From: Paenibacillus paridis
GTDB taxonomy: Bacteria > Bacillota > Bacilli > Paenibacillales > Paenibacillaceae
Length of the DNA stretch: 53,155 nt
Direction of reading: 5' to 3'
Assembly: GCF_006345825.1 (NCBI RefSeq)
Contig: NZ_VCIX01000084.1
Location: 1-53,155, forward strand
Positions 9,222-18,897 of the stretch are shown one piece after another (within the stretch, counting starts at the first letter, position 1; each line of letters begins with the position of its first letter). The translations under genes were made by a program, and so were the position numbers. The notes under the pieces were generated by a model, which was not told the DNA's origin, did no database searches, and was given only the letters and a program-made list of their open reading frames with translations.

Positions 9222-9887
9222 ATGACGGGCAATATCAAAACCATGCTGTTCGATTTGGACGGCACGATTCTCGACACCAATGAGCTCATTATTCGCTCGT
9301 TTATCGATTCTTTGCAAGGCGTGACGCCGGAAGGGTTTGGGAGAGAGCATATTATTCCGAGCATGGGAGAACCCCTTACCGATCAGATGAAACGATTTTC
9401 CGGCTTGGAGGATGTCACTCATCTGGTAGCTGCGTATCGTGAGATTAATTTGCGGTTGCATGATGAGTATGTCAAAGCTTTCGATCACGTCAACGATGTT
9501 ATTGCAAGGATGCACGGAGAAGGCATTCAAATCGGAATCGTAACGACAAAAATGCGCTTAACGACAGAACGCGGTTTAAAATATGTCGGTCTGTATGACT
9601 ATGTAGACGCTATTGTGACGATTGACGATGTTGTCAATCCGAAGCCCCATGCGGAGCCGGTAAGCAAGGCTATTGGACTTCTTGGTGCAGATCCAGCTTC
9701 GACGATCATGGTTGGAGACAGTGTCGTTGATATTGAGTCTGCCCTTGCGGCAGGCGCGATTGCAGTTGGCGTTGCTTGGTCCCTTAAGGGCGAGAAAAAG
9801 CTTAAGGATGCGGGAGCGCATCATGTCATTCACGACATGCGTGATCTTTATTCATTTGTTGGATTGGAGCGAGAGACGCTTGCGTAA
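9222..9887 (+). CDS. ppaX: pyrophosphatase PpaX (HAD family)
   Basis: A HAD phosphatase (221 aa) with the nucleophile motif FDLDGT (Asp11, Asp13), a conserved TTKM segment for motif II, and the acidic motif [12 protein letters not shown]. In B. subtilis PpaX hydrolyses the pyrophosphate released when HprK/P dephosphorylates Ser-P-HPr, which pulls that reaction forward; the operon position behind hprK and lgt supports this role over a generic phosphoglycolate phosphatase. The ATG at 9222 is 7 bases after TAGGGAGG; a TTG at 9216 lies inside the ribosome site and is rejected. Confidence 0.92.
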   Translation: MTGNIKTMLFDLDGTILDTNELIIRSFIDSLQGVTPEGFGREHIIPSMGEPLTDQMKRFSGLEDVTHLVAAYREINLRLHDEYVKAFDHVNDVIARMHGEGIQIGIVTTKMRLTTERGLKYVGLYDYVDAIVTIDDVVNPKPHAEPVSKAIGLLGADPASTIMVGDSVVDIESALAAGAIAVGVAWSLKGEKKLKDAGAHHVIHDMRDLYSFVGLERETLA

Positions 9888-10413
9888 TGTTGAACGGTAT
9901 CCAGTGGAAGGACCAAACGCGCTTTGGCAAGTATATTCGACGGTAAGCCGAGTGAAGTCGGTTCGCAATTTTATTTGCATTCAGCTGGCGCGTTATTGTC
10001 CGATTCTTCCAGTGAAAAATTGGATTTATCGCCGCCTGCTTGGCATGAAGGTCGGAGAGCACACGGCTTTTGCGCTTATGGTCATGGTTGATGTCTTCTT
10101 CCCTGAACGCATTTCGGTCGGCAATAATACGATTATCGGATACAATACGACGATTCTGACGCATGAATACTTGATCAAGGAGTACCGGCTCGGCAATGTC
10201 GTGATTGGATCGAATGTCATGATTGGGGCGAACACGACGATTCTGCCAGGCGTAACGATCGGTGATCATGCGATCGTCGCTGCGGGGTCTCTCGTTCACA
10301 AGGATGTGCCGGCTTACGCTTTTGTAGGCGGCAATCCTATGCGGGTGATTAGAAGCAGCGAGCTGGTCGTACCAACGGAGCATGATGAGAGCGTACGCAA
10401 TATTATAAATTAA
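9880..10413 (+). CDS. yvoF: hexapeptide-repeat acyltransferase, YvoF-like
   Basis: A left-handed beta-helix acyltransferase of about 177 aa. Hexapeptide turns run from about residue 60 ([12 protein letters not shown]) through [20 protein letters not shown] to VGGNPMRVI, as in the LbetaH/maltose acetyltransferase group. The acyl acceptor is unknown. The frame is open far upstream inside ppaX; I chose the TTG at 9880 because the protein then begins at the conserved ERYPVEG region and matches the usual family length. It overlaps ppaX by 8 bases, implying coupling. Start confidence is moderate. Confidence 0.8.
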   Translation: MRNVERYPVEGPNALWQVYSTVSRVKSVRNFICIQLARYCPILPVKNWIYRRLLGMKVGEHTAFALMVMVDVFFPERISVGNNTIIGYNTTILTHEYLIKEYRLGNVVIGSNVMIGANTTILPGVTIGDHAIVAAGSLVHKDVPAYAFVGGNPMRVIRSSELVVPTEHDESVRNIIN

Positions 10414-10424
10414 AGGCTGTGCCA

Positions 10425-10474
10425 AGCTCCTTCCGCGCGAGTTCGTTTCGCAGCTGGACGGGGCTTTCTTTTTG
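10425..10474 (+). terminator. possible weak terminator before the his operon
   Basis: AGCTCC can pair with GGGGCT across about 30 bases, followed by TTCTTTTTG. The loop is large, so this is tentative. Confidence 0.3.
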
Positions 10475-10497
10475 AGGTAAAATGGGACGTTATTGTC

Positions 10498-10527
10498 TTG
10501 ACGAAGCGAAGCTATTCATGCTAATAT
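10498..10527 (+). promoter_or_regulatory. probable promoter of the his operon
   Basis: TTGACG and TAATAT are separated by 18 bases, about 80 bases upstream of hisZ. Between this site and the gene lies ACTTTA/TAAAGT (about 10571-10588), a small inverted repeat that could be an operator. No T-box specifier or T-box antiterminator sequence was seen, so control by a His-specific T-box is unlikely. Confidence 0.55.
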
Positions 10528-10606
10528 TACGACTAAACTCTTTAATTTGTTAGTATGGTAACATGGTAGCACTTTAAACTACTAAAGTAAATGAAGGTGA
10601 TCAAGC

Positions 10607-11830
10607 ATGTCTAAACCAAAAGTATTCGAGAAGCCGATAGGCGTTAAAGATTATTTGCCAGGTGCAGTCGCGAAGCTGCGCCATATTGAGCGTCAAGTTC
10701 TAGCCTGCATGCAGGGCTGGGGCTATGAGCAAATTATAACACCGACGATGGAATATTATGATACGGTCGGCGTCGCAAGCTCCACATCCGATCAGAAGCT
10801 GTTCAAGCTGCTTAACAATAGGGGTACTACGCTTGTGCTGCGCTCGGATATGACCGCGCCGATCGCGCGAGTGGTCTCTTCCCTATTGAAGCAAGCGGAA
10901 TTCCCGCAGCGCTTGTCTTATCATGCCAACGTATACCGTGCGATTGAAGAAGAAGCGGGCCGCGAGGCGGAATTTTTCCAAACGGGCGTAGAGCTTGTTG
11001 GCGATTCTTCCGCGGAAGCGGATGCGGAGGTTGTTGCTCTTGCAATCGCGTCATTAAAAGCTGCGGGTGTTGAGCGCTTTAAGATAGCGATCGGGCATGT
11101 CGGTTTCCTTAACGGCTTGATGGAGGAGTCACTGCCAGGACGTCCGGAAGCACAGGAGCAGCTTAAGAGCTGTCTGCTGGGCCGCGATTTTGTCGGTTAT
11201 CGCAAGCAATTGCGCGAGCTTGATATCGAGGAGTCGGTGCAGGCCGAGCTTGAAGGCATCTTGCGTTTGCGCGGTGGCCAGGAGATTTGCGATCAAGCGC
11301 TGCAGCTCAGCGTAGATGCCAATGCACGGGCATCGATTTCCCATCTTTGCGAAATATGGGATGTGCTCAAGGCGTACGGCGTATGTGAGCATGTGCTGAT
11401 CGACCTGACGATGATTGGCGATTTTTCTTATTATACAGGCATGACTTTCGAAGGTTATGCAGCGGATCTAGGATTCCCGGTTGTGAGCGGCGGACGCTAT
11501 GATAATTTGCTGGCTCAGTTCGGCAGGCCGGCACCGGCAACGGGCTTTGCCCTTAAGACGACGCGTATATTGGAGCTGCTAGGCGACCATGCAGAGCTTG
11601 AGCCTGAGCGTACGCTTGTCGTTTACGATACAGCAGGGCGCGGCGAGGCGCTTGTCAAAGCCCAGGAGCTGCGCACGGAAGGCATTAATGTAGTAACGGA
11701 GCGCTCGGAAGGAAGAAATGAGGCGCTTGAGCAAGTGAGCGTTAACGGATCAGAGAAGCCTTTCACCTATAAAGGGGTCGCGTATACGAGCATGCTCACG
11801 TTTATGAATAAAGGAGGCAGCGCCACATGA
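10607..11830 (+). CDS. hisZ: ATP phosphoribosyltransferase regulatory subunit
   Basis: HisZ (407 aa) is a catalytically inactive HisRS paralogue that joins short-form HisG to make the active, histidine-inhibited first enzyme of histidine synthesis. Class II synthetase-like motifs are visible (motif 2 region [27 protein letters not shown] near the C-terminal core). The protein lacks a full anticodon-binding domain typical of HisRS. It is the first gene of the operon and overlaps hisG by 4 bases (ATGA), consistent with stoichiometric production of the two subunits. GAAGGTGATC lies before the ATG. Confidence 0.95.
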   Translation: MSKPKVFEKPIGVKDYLPGAVAKLRHIERQVLACMQGWGYEQIITPTMEYYDTVGVASSTSDQKLFKLLNNRGTTLVLRSDMTAPIARVVSSLLKQAEFPQRLSYHANVYRAIEEEAGREAEFFQTGVELVGDSSAEADAEVVALAIASLKAAGVERFKIAIGHVGFLNGLMEESLPGRPEAQEQLKSCLLGRDFVGYRKQLRELDIEESVQAELEGILRLRGGQEICDQALQLSVDANARASISHLCEIWDVLKAYGVCEHVLIDLTMIGDFSYYTGMTFEGYAADLGFPVVSGGRYDNLLAQFGRPAPATGFALKTTRILELLGDHAELEPERTLVVYDTAGRGEALVKAQELRTEGINVVTERSEGRNEALEQVSVNGSEKPFTYKGVAYTSMLTFMNKGGSAT

Positions 11831-12471
11831 GCGGACAACCAAAGGAAATTTTGAAAGTGGCGATGCCAAAGGGACGTATCTATAAGGTGGCATCGAAGCT
11901 GTTCCGCGAAGCGGGACTGCCGATTCCAAGCGACTTTGATGATACGCGCAAGCTGATTATCGAGCTGCCGGAGGTGGGCATGGAGTTTATTATGGCCAAA
12001 CCAGTTGATGTTCCAACCTATGTGGAATATGGCGTAGCGGATATCGGCATCGTCGGTAAAGATGTGCTAATGGAAGAGAACAAGGACGTATACGAGCTGC
12101 TGGATCTTGGAATTGCCAAATGCCGCATGTCGGTCATCGGCATGCCAGACTGGAAGCCCACGATGAACCCGCGCGTGGCGACGAAGTATCCAAACGTAGC
12201 ATCTGCGTATTTCCGCGAGCTCGGCCAGCAGGTGGAAGTGATCAAGCTTAATGGTTCCATCGAGCTTGCTCCTATGATCGGCCTGGCAGATCGAATTGTC
12301 GATATGGTAGAGACCGGCCAAACCCTGCGCGAGAATGGACTGGTGGAGATGGAGTCGATCTTCGGCATCACGAGCCGTCTGATTGCGAACCGGGTAAGCT
12401 ACCGGATGAAAAATGACGTTATTCAGAGCTTGTGCGACCGGTTGTCGGCTACGCTTGCTACTCGGGTTTAG
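11827..12471 (+). CDS. hisG: ATP phosphoribosyltransferase, short form
   Basis: HisG (214 aa) condenses ATP with PRPP to phosphoribosyl-ATP, the committed step of histidine synthesis. The short length, lacking the C-terminal regulatory ACT-like domain of long HisG, matches the presence of hisZ. Recognisable segments are MPKGRIY at the N-terminus, [18 protein letters not shown] sequence near 70, and the PRPP loop region [16 protein letters not shown]. The start ATG overlaps the hisZ stop. Confidence 0.96.
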   Translation: MSGQPKEILKVAMPKGRIYKVASKLFREAGLPIPSDFDDTRKLIIELPEVGMEFIMAKPVDVPTYVEYGVADIGIVGKDVLMEENKDVYELLDLGIAKCRMSVIGMPDWKPTMNPRVATKYPNVASAYFRELGQQVEVIKLNGSIELAPMIGLADRIVDMVETGQTLRENGLVEMESIFGITSRLIANRVSYRMKNDVIQSLCDRLSATLATRV

Positions 12472-12544
12472 CTTGAAGCCTTGGTGTGGATGATATGTAT
12501 ACGATGAAAAAATAAATAGTTTGGGTTTGGAAGGAGCGGATAGC

Positions 12545-13831
12545 ATGCGCATCATGCGGGCGGAGCAGTTTGGATTGAAGCGCGAGGTGGAGTATGGAAC
12601 ACCGGAGCAAAATGAGGCGGCCTTAAGGATCGTCGCAGACGTAAAGGCCGAAGGGGATGCGGCATTGCTGCGGTATACGGAGCAGCATGACCGAGTGAAG
12701 CTGGACGCGGAATCGCTGCGCGTGACGCAGGAGGAGATTCAAGCGGCGTATGAGAAAGTTGACGCCGCGTTTCTCACGGCGATTCGCGAAGCGGCCGTGA
12801 ATGTTCGGGTATTCCACGAGAAGCAGATGCGGACCTCGTGGATGGACCTGCAGCAGGACGGAACGCTGCTCGGGCAAATCATGCGACCGCTGAAGCGGGT
12901 CGGCGTATACGTGCCCGGAGGCAAGGCGGCTTATCCGTCGTCCGTGCTGATGAACGTCATTCCGGCACAGGTAGCCGGCGTGCCGGAGATCGTCATGGTG
13001 ACGCCGCCAGCAACCGGCGGCACCGCAGGCATCGACCCGTATATTCTCGTTGCCGCTGCGGAAGCGGGCGTCAAGGAGATGTACCGGGTCGGAGGCGCAC
13101 AAGCCATTGCCGCGCTTGCGTACGGCACGGCCAGCATTGCCCCGGTCGATAAGATCTGCGGACCGGGCAATATTTACGTGGCGCTGGCGAAGCGCGCCGT
13201 GTTTGGCGCCGTCGATATTGACAGCATCGCCGGGCCAAGCGAGATCGTCGTGCTTGCTGACGATTCAGCGGATCCCGCGTACGTAGCCGCGGACCTGCTG
13301 TCGCAGGCGGAGCACGACGAGATGGCTTCGGCGATTCTCGTTACGCCGTCGCAGCAGCTTGCGGAAGCGGTCGCTGCCGAAGTGGAGCGCCAGCTGTCCA
13401 CGCTGCCGCGCCAAGAGATCGCGCGCAGCTCGATCGACAGCTACGGCGCTGTATTGCTCGTCGATTCTCTGGAAGCGGGCATTGACGTCGTTAACCAGCT
13501 TGCGCCTGAGCACCTTGAGGTGCTGACGGTTGATCCGATGCGCCTGCTCGGCTACATTCAGAACGCAGGAGCGATCTTCCTCGGGCCTTACAGCTCGGAG
13601 CCGGTAGGCGATTATTTTGCCGGACCAAATCACATTATCCCGACCAACGGCACGGCAAGATTCTCATCGCCGGTCAACGTTGACGATTTTCTGAAAAAAT
13701 CAAGCTTGATTTACTATAGCAAAGAAGCGCTGCTCGCCAACGGAGAGAAAATCATGACGTTGGCTCGCCACGAAGGGCTTGAAGGACACGCCCGTGCGAT
13801 CGAGATTCGTCTGGAGAAGGAACGCGAGTAG
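12545..13831 (+). CDS. hisD: histidinol dehydrogenase
   Basis: HisD (428 aa) oxidises histidinol to histidine in two NAD-dependent steps and uses zinc. The zinc ligand region SQAEHDE supplies Gln254 and His257, and the later segment APEHLEV carries the conserved catalytic Glu-His pair; IAGPSEI and GPGNIYVA are family hallmarks. The ATG at 12545 follows GGAAGGAG; an in-frame start 24 bases upstream is less likely. The gene is richer in GC at third positions than its neighbours. It is separated from hisG by 73 bases without an obvious terminator. Confidence 0.96.
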   Translation: MRIMRAEQFGLKREVEYGTPEQNEAALRIVADVKAEGDAALLRYTEQHDRVKLDAESLRVTQEEIQAAYEKVDAAFLTAIREAAVNVRVFHEKQMRTSWMDLQQDGTLLGQIMRPLKRVGVYVPGGKAAYPSSVLMNVIPAQVAGVPEIVMVTPPATGGTAGIDPYILVAAAEAGVKEMYRVGGAQAIAALAYGTASIAPVDKICGPGNIYVALAKRAVFGAVDIDSIAGPSEIVVLADDSADPAYVAADLLSQAEHDEMASAILVTPSQQLAEAVAAEVERQLSTLPRQEIARSSIDSYGAVLLVDSLEAGIDVVNQLAPEHLEVLTVDPMRLLGYIQNAGAIFLGPYSSEPVGDYFAGPNHIIPTNGTARFSSPVNVDDFLKKSSLIYYSKEALLANGEKIMTLARHEGLEGHARAIEIRLEKERE

Positions 13832-13894
13832 ACGCTTGACGATATAAGAAGCAACTGTACTTAACTAAACTTATCGCAGGAAGAAGGAATAAAG

Positions 13895-14494
13895 ATGTCG
13901 GAGAACCAAGTACGCGAAGCATCGGTAGCGCGCAAGACGAATGAGACGGACATTAAGCTTACCTTTACAGTAGACGGATCGGGCCAGACCAAGCTTGATA
14001 CGGATGTGCCTTTCCTTAACCATATGCTTGACCTCTTCACGAAGCACGGCCAATTTAATTTGGAGCTGGAAGCACGCGGCGATATCGATATCGATGACCA
14101 CCACACGGTAGAGGACATCGGGATTTGCATCGGCCAGACGCTTCGCGAGGCTCTTGGCGACAAGCGCGGGATCAAGCGTTATGCCAGCGTGTTCGTGCCA
14201 ATGGACGAAGCGCTTGCGCAGGTTATTATCGACGTCAGCAACCGTCCGCATTTTGAATATCGCGCAGAATATCCTTCATCGCAGGTAGGCAGCTTCTCGA
14301 CGGAGCTCGTTCACGAGTTTCTGTGGAAGTTAGCATTGGAAGCCCGCATTACGCTTCACGTTATCGTTCACTATGGCCAAAACACGCATCACATGATTGA
14401 AGCGGTGTTCAAGGCGCTTGGACGTGCGCTGGATGAAGCAACGAGCATCGATCCACGCGTGACAGGAGTACCTTCGACGAAGGGAGTGCTATAG
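13895..14494 (+). CDS. hisB: imidazoleglycerol-phosphate dehydratase
   Basis: Monofunctional HisB dehydratase (199 aa), which converts imidazole glycerol phosphate to imidazole acetol phosphate with bound manganese. The metal-binding motifs are plain: FLNHMLDLF, DDHHTVEDIGI, and the second repeat HHMIEAVFKALG. The phosphatase domain found in enterobacterial HisB is absent; that activity is supplied here by hisJ at 16857. AGGAAGAAGGA precedes the ATG, and the stop lies one base before hisH. Confidence 0.96.
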   Translation: MSENQVREASVARKTNETDIKLTFTVDGSGQTKLDTDVPFLNHMLDLFTKHGQFNLELEARGDIDIDDHHTVEDIGICIGQTLREALGDKRGIKRYASVFVPMDEALAQVIIDVSNRPHFEYRAEYPSSQVGSFSTELVHEFLWKLALEARITLHVIVHYGQNTHHMIEAVFKALGRALDEATSIDPRVTGVPSTKGVL

Positions 14495-14495
14495 G

Positions 14496-15095
14496 ATGAT
14501 TGCCATCATCGATTATGGCATGGGCAACCTGCACAGCGTAAGCAAAGCAGTGGAGCGGCTCGGCTATGAAGCCGTTATTACGGCAGATCCCGCGGTGATC
14601 GCGGCAGCGGACAAAGCGATCCTTCCAGGGGTAGGCGCTTTTGGCGATGCGATGCAAAACCTTCGCGAGACGAAGCTGGATGAGGTGGCGAAAGCTTATG
14701 CAGCCACCGGTAAGCCAATGCTCGGCATTTGCCTTGGCATGCAGCTGTTGTTTAGCGAGAGCGAGGAATACGGTACGAACGAGGGCTTGAATTTGCTTCC
14801 CGGCAAGGTTGTACGCTTCGCAGGCGATTACAAAATTCCGCATATGGGCTGGAACAAGCTATCGTTCCTGCAAGGCGAGTCGCCGCTATTCAGCGGTTTG
14901 ACAGAGGGGCATGTCTATTTCGTCCACTCCTTCCATGTGAAGCCGGAGCTTTCCTCCGATTTGCTGGCAACGACGGATTATTATCAGCAGGTCACGGCTA
15001 TCGTGGGGCGCGGCAATGTGTACGGCATGCAGTTCCATCCGGAGAAGAGCGGAGAGCTGGGTATGCAGCTGCTCGGCAATTTTTTGAAAATATAG
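14496..15095 (+). CDS. hisH: imidazole glycerol phosphate synthase, glutaminase subunit
   Basis: HisH (199 aa) is the class I amidotransferase that frees ammonia from glutamine for HisF. The nucleophile Cys79 lies in GICLGMQLL, and the His-Glu pair of the triad in FHPEKSG near the C-terminus. The ribosome site AAGGGAG lies in the end of hisB. Its stop is followed by a 272-base non-coding stretch where hisA normally stands in Bacillales operons. Confidence 0.96.
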   Translation: MIAIIDYGMGNLHSVSKAVERLGYEAVITADPAVIAAADKAILPGVGAFGDAMQNLRETKLDEVAKAYAATGKPMLGICLGMQLLFSESEEYGTNEGLNLLPGKVVRFAGDYKIPHMGWNKLSFLQGESPLFSGLTEGHVYFVHSFHVKPELSSDLLATTDYYQQVTAIVGRGNVYGMQFHPEKSGELGMQLLGNFLKI

Positions 15096-15367
15096 GGAAG
15101 TATATCATTCGTCATACGACCTCTATATTTCTCGGAATGAAACGCGCTACATGACCAAAGGATGGCGATCGCCGTTTCATCTTGAAATATAAGAATTATA
15201 AGTTTGTTAGCTTATAAAGGGCTTATATTTCACCGTTAAAGCTGCTCCAGCGTCTAAAAGACGCCGAAGGCGTTTTGCTAGAACTTGCGATTAGCGCGCT
15301 TCTATAGGAGCTGCGGCATTGGAGATAGAGATTAAGCCTGGCTAACGGGCATAAAGGAGAGGGCAAC
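15096..15367. repeat. palindrome-rich spacer at the expected hisA position
   Basis: This 272-base gap has no plausible gene. It holds ATGAAACG/CGTTTCAT (15137-15180), a nested palindrome GAAATATAAG/CTTATATTTC (15184-15231) with ATAAG/CTTAT inside, and two mutually exclusive small hairpins, GCGTC/GACGC and ACGCC/GGCGT (15251-15273), the second ending in TTTT. A copy of the GCTAACGGGCA motif that recurs in the accessory region lies at about 15341. I see no sequence resembling hisA. The structure suggests accumulated repeat elements, perhaps at a deletion scar. Confidence 0.65.
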
Positions 15368-16126
15368 ATGCTGGCAAAACGTATTATTCCTTGTTTGGAC
15401 GTGAAGGACGGCCGCGTGGTGAAGGGCGTCAACTTCGTAAACCTGCGCGATGCGGGAGATCCCGTCGAGCTGGCGGCTACTTACGACCAAGAGGGCGCCG
15501 ACGAACTTGTGTTTTTGGACATTTCGGCTTCCGTTGAGGGGCGCGCCACGATGATCGAGGTCGTCAAGCGGACGGCAGGCGAAATTACGATTCCGTTCAC
15601 GGTAGGCGGCGGCATTTCTCATGTCGATGACATGAAGCGTCTGCTTCGTGCGGGCGCGGACAAAATCGGCATTAATACGGCGGCTGTCTTGAATCCGGCC
15701 TTAGTGAAAGAGGGCTCGCGCAAATTCGGCTCGCAGTGCATTGTCGTGGCGATTGACGCCAAGTTCAATGCAGAGTGGGGCGAGTGGGAGGTCTATACGC
15801 ACGGCGGGCGCAAGACGACAGGAATTAAGGCGCTGGAATGGGCGCGTGAGGTTGAGCGACTAGGCGCGGGCGAGATTTTGCTCACGAGCATGGATGCGGA
15901 CGGAACGAAGGATGGCTTCGATATTAAGCTGACGCAAGCGGTATCCGATTCGCTCGGCATTCCGGTTATCGCATCGGGCGGAGCGGGACGGATCGAGCAT
16001 TTTAACGATGTGTTCCAGCAGGCGCACGCGGACGCTGCGCTGGCTGCGACCATTTTCCACTATAAAGAGATGACCATCCGCGAAGTGAAGGACGATTTGC
16101 GGCTGAAGGGAGTAGAAGTACGATGA
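15368..16126 (+). CDS. hisF: imidazole glycerol phosphate synthase, cyclase subunit
   Basis: HisF (252 aa) is the TIM-barrel cyclase that joins HisH-derived ammonia with PRFAR to form imidazole glycerol phosphate and AICAR. The catalytic residues Asp11 (PCLDVKDG) and Asp130 (VVAIDAK) fall at their canonical numbers, and the phosphate-binding GGGIS and ASGGAG loops are intact. It is clearly HisF and not HisA. AAGGAGAGGG precedes the ATG; the stop overlaps hisIE by 4 bases. Confidence 0.97.
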   Translation: MLAKRIIPCLDVKDGRVVKGVNFVNLRDAGDPVELAATYDQEGADELVFLDISASVEGRATMIEVVKRTAGEITIPFTVGGGISHVDDMKRLLRAGADKIGINTAAVLNPALVKEGSRKFGSQCIVVAIDAKFNAEWGEWEVYTHGGRKTTGIKALEWAREVERLGAGEILLTSMDADGTKDGFDIKLTQAVSDSLGIPVIASGGAGRIEHFNDVFQQAHADAALAATIFHYKEMTIREVKDDLRLKGVEVR

Positions 16127-16815
16127 CCGAAAACAACCAAAGTGAGCTCATCTCCAGCATTAAGTGGGATGACGCGGGACTCGTGCCTGCCATCGTTCAA
16201 GATGCGCAAAGCAAAGAAGTGCTTATGATGGCGTATATGAATCAAGAATCACTGAAGCTTTCGGTAGAGTCCGGCGTAACTTGGTTTTGGAGCCGTTCGC
16301 GAAATGAGCTATGGAACAAGGGTGCTACAAGCGGCCACACGCAGCGCATTACCTCCTTGGCATATGATTGCGACGGCGATACACTGCTCGTCAAAGTAGA
16401 GCAGAAGGGGCCGGCTTGCCACACGGGACGCTACAGCTGCTTCTTTAATTCCGTTCAGGTAGCTGGAAACGAAGCAGCTTCCTCAGACACAGCAGCAGCG
16501 TCAGCAGACCGCTTCGCTACGCTCGGACAGCTGGAGAGCGTGATTGCCGAACGTTACGCAGAGCGCCCCGAGGGCTCTTACACGTCGTACCTGTTCGATA
16601 AAGGCGTGGATAAAATTTTGAAAAAGGTTGGCGAGGAAGCATCGGAAGTTATCATCGCGGCCAAAAATAAAGACAACGACGAGCTTCGCAGTGAAACCGG
16701 CGATCTTATTTTCCACTTGATGGTGCTGCTTCGTGAACGCGGTTTGCCGCTGGATGATGTCATCAGCGAGATTCATAGCCGCCATGGCAAACCGACAACG
16801 AACAAAATGAGATAG
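16123..16815 (+). CDS. hisIE: bifunctional phosphoribosyl-AMP cyclohydrolase/phosphoribosyl-ATP pyrophosphatase
   Basis: A HisI-HisE fusion (230 aa) that catalyses steps two and three of the pathway. The HisI part (about residues 1-115) has the metal-binding segments [18 protein letters not shown] and CHTGRYSCF. The HisE part (about 130-230) is the alpha-helical MazG-like domain with [16 protein letters not shown] and the acidic [10 protein letters not shown]. An Ala/Ser-rich linker ([12 protein letters not shown]) joins the two. It overlaps hisF by ATGA. Confidence 0.96.
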   Translation: MTENNQSELISSIKWDDAGLVPAIVQDAQSKEVLMMAYMNQESLKLSVESGVTWFWSRSRNELWNKGATSGHTQRITSLAYDCDGDTLLVKVEQKGPACHTGRYSCFFNSVQVAGNEAASSDTAAASADRFATLGQLESVIAERYAERPEGSYTSYLFDKGVDKILKKVGEEASEVIIAAKNKDNDELRSETGDLIFHLMVLLRERGLPLDDVISEIHSRHGKPTTNKMR

Positions 16816-16856
16816 CGGAAGCATTCAAAATTTTAAAGAGAAAGGCCGGTATCCCT

Positions 16857-17663
16857 ATGTTTATCGATTACCATACCCATCATGCCCGCTGCGGCCATGC
16901 GGTTGGCGAGCTGGAGGATTACGTACGCAAAGGAATAGAGATTGGGCTTGTGCAGCTTGGTCTCTCCGACCATATGCCGCTGCTCCACGTCGATCCTGCT
17001 ACGTATTACCCGGAGATGGCGATGCCGATGGATGAGCTTCCCCGTTATGTGGAAGAATGCCTAGAGCTGAAAGAGAAATATAAAGGGCAAATCGATATCC
17101 GCGTGGGCTTGGAAGGCGACTATATCGAAGGCAGCGAGGAGAAGATTGAGGCGATTGTTAAAGCGTACCCGTGGGATTACGTCATTGGATCGGTTCATTT
17201 TCTCGGTGAATGGGATATTACGGATTTCAGGCAGACTGCAGGCTGGGAAGGCCGAGACCGCATGGGGGTTTACGAGCAATACTACAGCAATATCGCCAAA
17301 GCGGCGGCAACCGGATTTTATGATTATATCGGTCATATTGATGTCATTAAGCGATTTGGCTATGCGCCGGAGGGCGATGTGACCCATTTGGAAAATGCTG
17401 CGCTGGAGGCTGTCAAGCGCCATGGCTTGGCTATCGAGCTTAATGCTTCGGGTTTGCGCACGCCTGCAGCTGAGATGTTTCCTAGCCGCCGGATGCTGGA
17501 ATATGCAAAGGATTTGGGCATTCCTCTCACTGTGGGTTCGGATGCTCACCAGCCCGAAAGGCTCGGCCAATATCTTGATCAAGCCTACGCATTGCTGAAG
17601 GATATCGGTTATTCGCAGCTAGCGACATTTAATTGTCGAAAATTAGTGATGATTGATTTTTGA
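16857..17663 (+). CDS. hisJ: histidinol-phosphatase, PHP family
   Basis: This 268-aa PHP-domain phosphatase removes phosphate from histidinol phosphate. Metal-binding motifs are DYHTHHARCGHA at the start, LSDHMPL near 38, GLEGDY near 85, SVHFLGEWDI and the C-terminal SDAHQPERLG. It complements the monofunctional HisB upstream. The gap to hisIE is 41 bases with AGAGAAAGG ahead of the ATG. The last codons overlap the -35 element proposed for prs. Confidence 0.93.
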   Translation: MFIDYHTHHARCGHAVGELEDYVRKGIEIGLVQLGLSDHMPLLHVDPATYYPEMAMPMDELPRYVEECLELKEKYKGQIDIRVGLEGDYIEGSEEKIEAIVKAYPWDYVIGSVHFLGEWDITDFRQTAGWEGRDRMGVYEQYYSNIAKAAATGFYDYIGHIDVIKRFGYAPEGDVTHLENAALEAVKRHGLAIELNASGLRTPAAEMFPSRRMLEYAKDLGIPLTVGSDAHQPERLGQYLDQAYALLKDIGYSQLATFNCRKLVMIDF

Positions 17664-17687
17664 AATATCGTAAATTCCATGTATAAT
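17660..17687 (+). promoter_or_regulatory. probable prs promoter
   Basis: TTGAAA and TATAAT are 16 bases apart, at the very end of hisJ, about 95 bases ahead of prs. It would let prs be transcribed apart from the his operon. Confidence 0.7.
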
Positions 17688-17704
17688 ATAGATGATCAAT
17701 CAAG

Positions 17705-17727
17705 CCTTGTCGAATGATCCGGCAAGG
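17705..17727 (+). other. hairpin in the prs leader
   Basis: CCTTGTCG and CGGCAAGG pair with one G-T wobble around a 7-base loop, within the predicted prs leader. No T-run follows, so it is not a terminator. Its function is unknown. Confidence 0.35.
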
Positions 17728-17781
17728 ACGAGTACTTGTTCCGTAAAATAATTAATTGGTTTTAACGCTCAGGAGGGTATC

Positions 17782-18732
17782 ATGTTAAGCGACAAGGTGC
17801 GTATTTTTTCGGGTTCGTCTAATCCGGTATTGGCTCAGAAAATTAGTGCAGAGCTTGGTCTGACGCTAGGTGCGATCAAGATGTCCCGTTTCAAAAGCGG
17901 AGAGATTTACGTGCATTACGAGGAAACGATTCGGAATTGCGACGTATTTCTAGTGCAATCATTCTCGCATCCCATTAACGAGCATTTTGTCGAATTGCTT
18001 GTGATGATCGATGCGGCGAAGCGTGCTTCCGCCAGAACGGTTAACATCATCATGCCGTATTACGGTTATGCGCGCCAGGAGCGCAAAGCGGCACCACGGG
18101 AGCCGATTTCAGCTAAAATGCTGGCGGATGTGCTCACGACTGTTGGAGCGAACCGCGTAATCACAATCGATCTTCATGCTCCGGCTATTCAAGGTTTCTT
18201 CAACATTCCGGTCGATCATATGACTGCGCTTGATCTTATCAGCGATTACTTGAAGTCGAAAAACATCAAGAACCCGGTTGTTGTATCGCCGGATGCAGGA
18301 CGTGCTTCAACCGCGGAGAAGCTGGCGAACTACTTGGATACATCGTTTGCGATTATGATTAAGAAACGCCCTGCGCACAACGAATCGGTTATTACACACG
18401 TCATTGGGGACGTTGAAGGCCAGACTCCAATTATTATCGAGGATCTGATTGACACCGGCTCTACGATTGTGAACGTTGTGGAAAGCCTGAAGGAGCGCGG
18501 CGCAGAGGATGTTTATGTATGCGCAACGCACCCGTTATTCTCCGGCTCGGCCATTGAGCGTTTGGATCATCCCCATATTAAGGAAGTCATCGTTACGGAC
18601 TCCATCAGCTTGCCGGAATCGACGCCGGAACGTTTCAAAGTGCTCTCTGTCGCTCCGCTTCTAGCGGAAGCTACGCGCATTATTTTAGAGGGTGGCTCCA
18701 TCAGTACTTTGTTCAAAAGCAGTGGCGTATAA
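17782..18732 (+). CDS. prs: ribose-phosphate diphosphokinase
   Basis: Prs (316 aa) makes PRPP from ribose-5-phosphate and ATP, feeding histidine, purine, pyrimidine and NAD synthesis. Family motifs are FKSGEIYVHYEE, the catalytic flexible loop region YYGYARQERK, ITIDLHAPAIQGFF, and the PRPP-binding loop EDLIDTGSTI. The usual Bacillales paralogue sits far away next to gcaD; here a copy follows the his operon, so it may be dedicated to, or a second source for, histidine synthesis. That is an inference from position. The ribosome site CAGGAGGG precedes the ATG. Confidence 0.93.
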   Translation: MLSDKVRIFSGSSNPVLAQKISAELGLTLGAIKMSRFKSGEIYVHYEETIRNCDVFLVQSFSHPINEHFVELLVMIDAAKRASARTVNIIMPYYGYARQERKAAPREPISAKMLADVLTTVGANRVITIDLHAPAIQGFFNIPVDHMTALDLISDYLKSKNIKNPVVVSPDAGRASTAEKLANYLDTSFAIMIKKRPAHNESVITHVIGDVEGQTPIIIEDLIDTGSTIVNVVESLKERGAEDVYVCATHPLFSGSAIERLDHPHIKEVIVTDSISLPESTPERFKVLSVAPLLAEATRIILEGGSISTLFKSSGV

Positions 18733-18778
18733 GTATCCTAACGGGATGCGGAGTATGCAAAATGAATAGCAAGGCTGC

Positions 18779-18820
18779 GGGAAATCGCGGGCGGTGCATT
18801 TGCCGTCCGCGATTTTCCCA
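18779..18820 (+). terminator. strong stem-loop after prs
   Basis: GGGAAATCGCGGGCGG pairs almost perfectly with CCGTCCGCGATTTTCCC. No clear T-run follows, so it may be a terminator of reduced efficiency or an RNA-stabilising stem at the 3' end of prs mRNA. Confidence 0.5.
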
Positions 18821-18852
18821 CATATTCTTTCGTGTTCGGATGGGTATGGCTA

Positions 18853-18861
18853 TGGTATAAT
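18853..18861 (+). promoter_or_regulatory. extended -10 element ahead of the TPR gene
   Basis: TGGTATAAT matches an extended -10 (TGnTATAAT), 37 bases before the chosen start. No good -35 was seen, as is common for extended -10 promoters. Confidence 0.5.
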
Positions 18862-18897
18862 CGTAGAAAATCGGAAGTAACGGGAGGTGCCTTGCGG

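Noticed and set aside
9673..9879. N-terminal extension of the YvoF-like acyltransferase
   Set aside because: It lies wholly within ppaX in another frame, and the hexapeptide protein already has family length from 9880.
10414..10606. His-specific T-box riboswitch before hisZ
   Set aside because: The leader is short and lacks the conserved T-box sequence and an antiterminator/terminator pair.
13250..13640. Several overlapping open frames on both strands of hisD
   Set aside because: The high GC of hisD removes stop codons in other frames; none has a ribosome site or recognisable domain.
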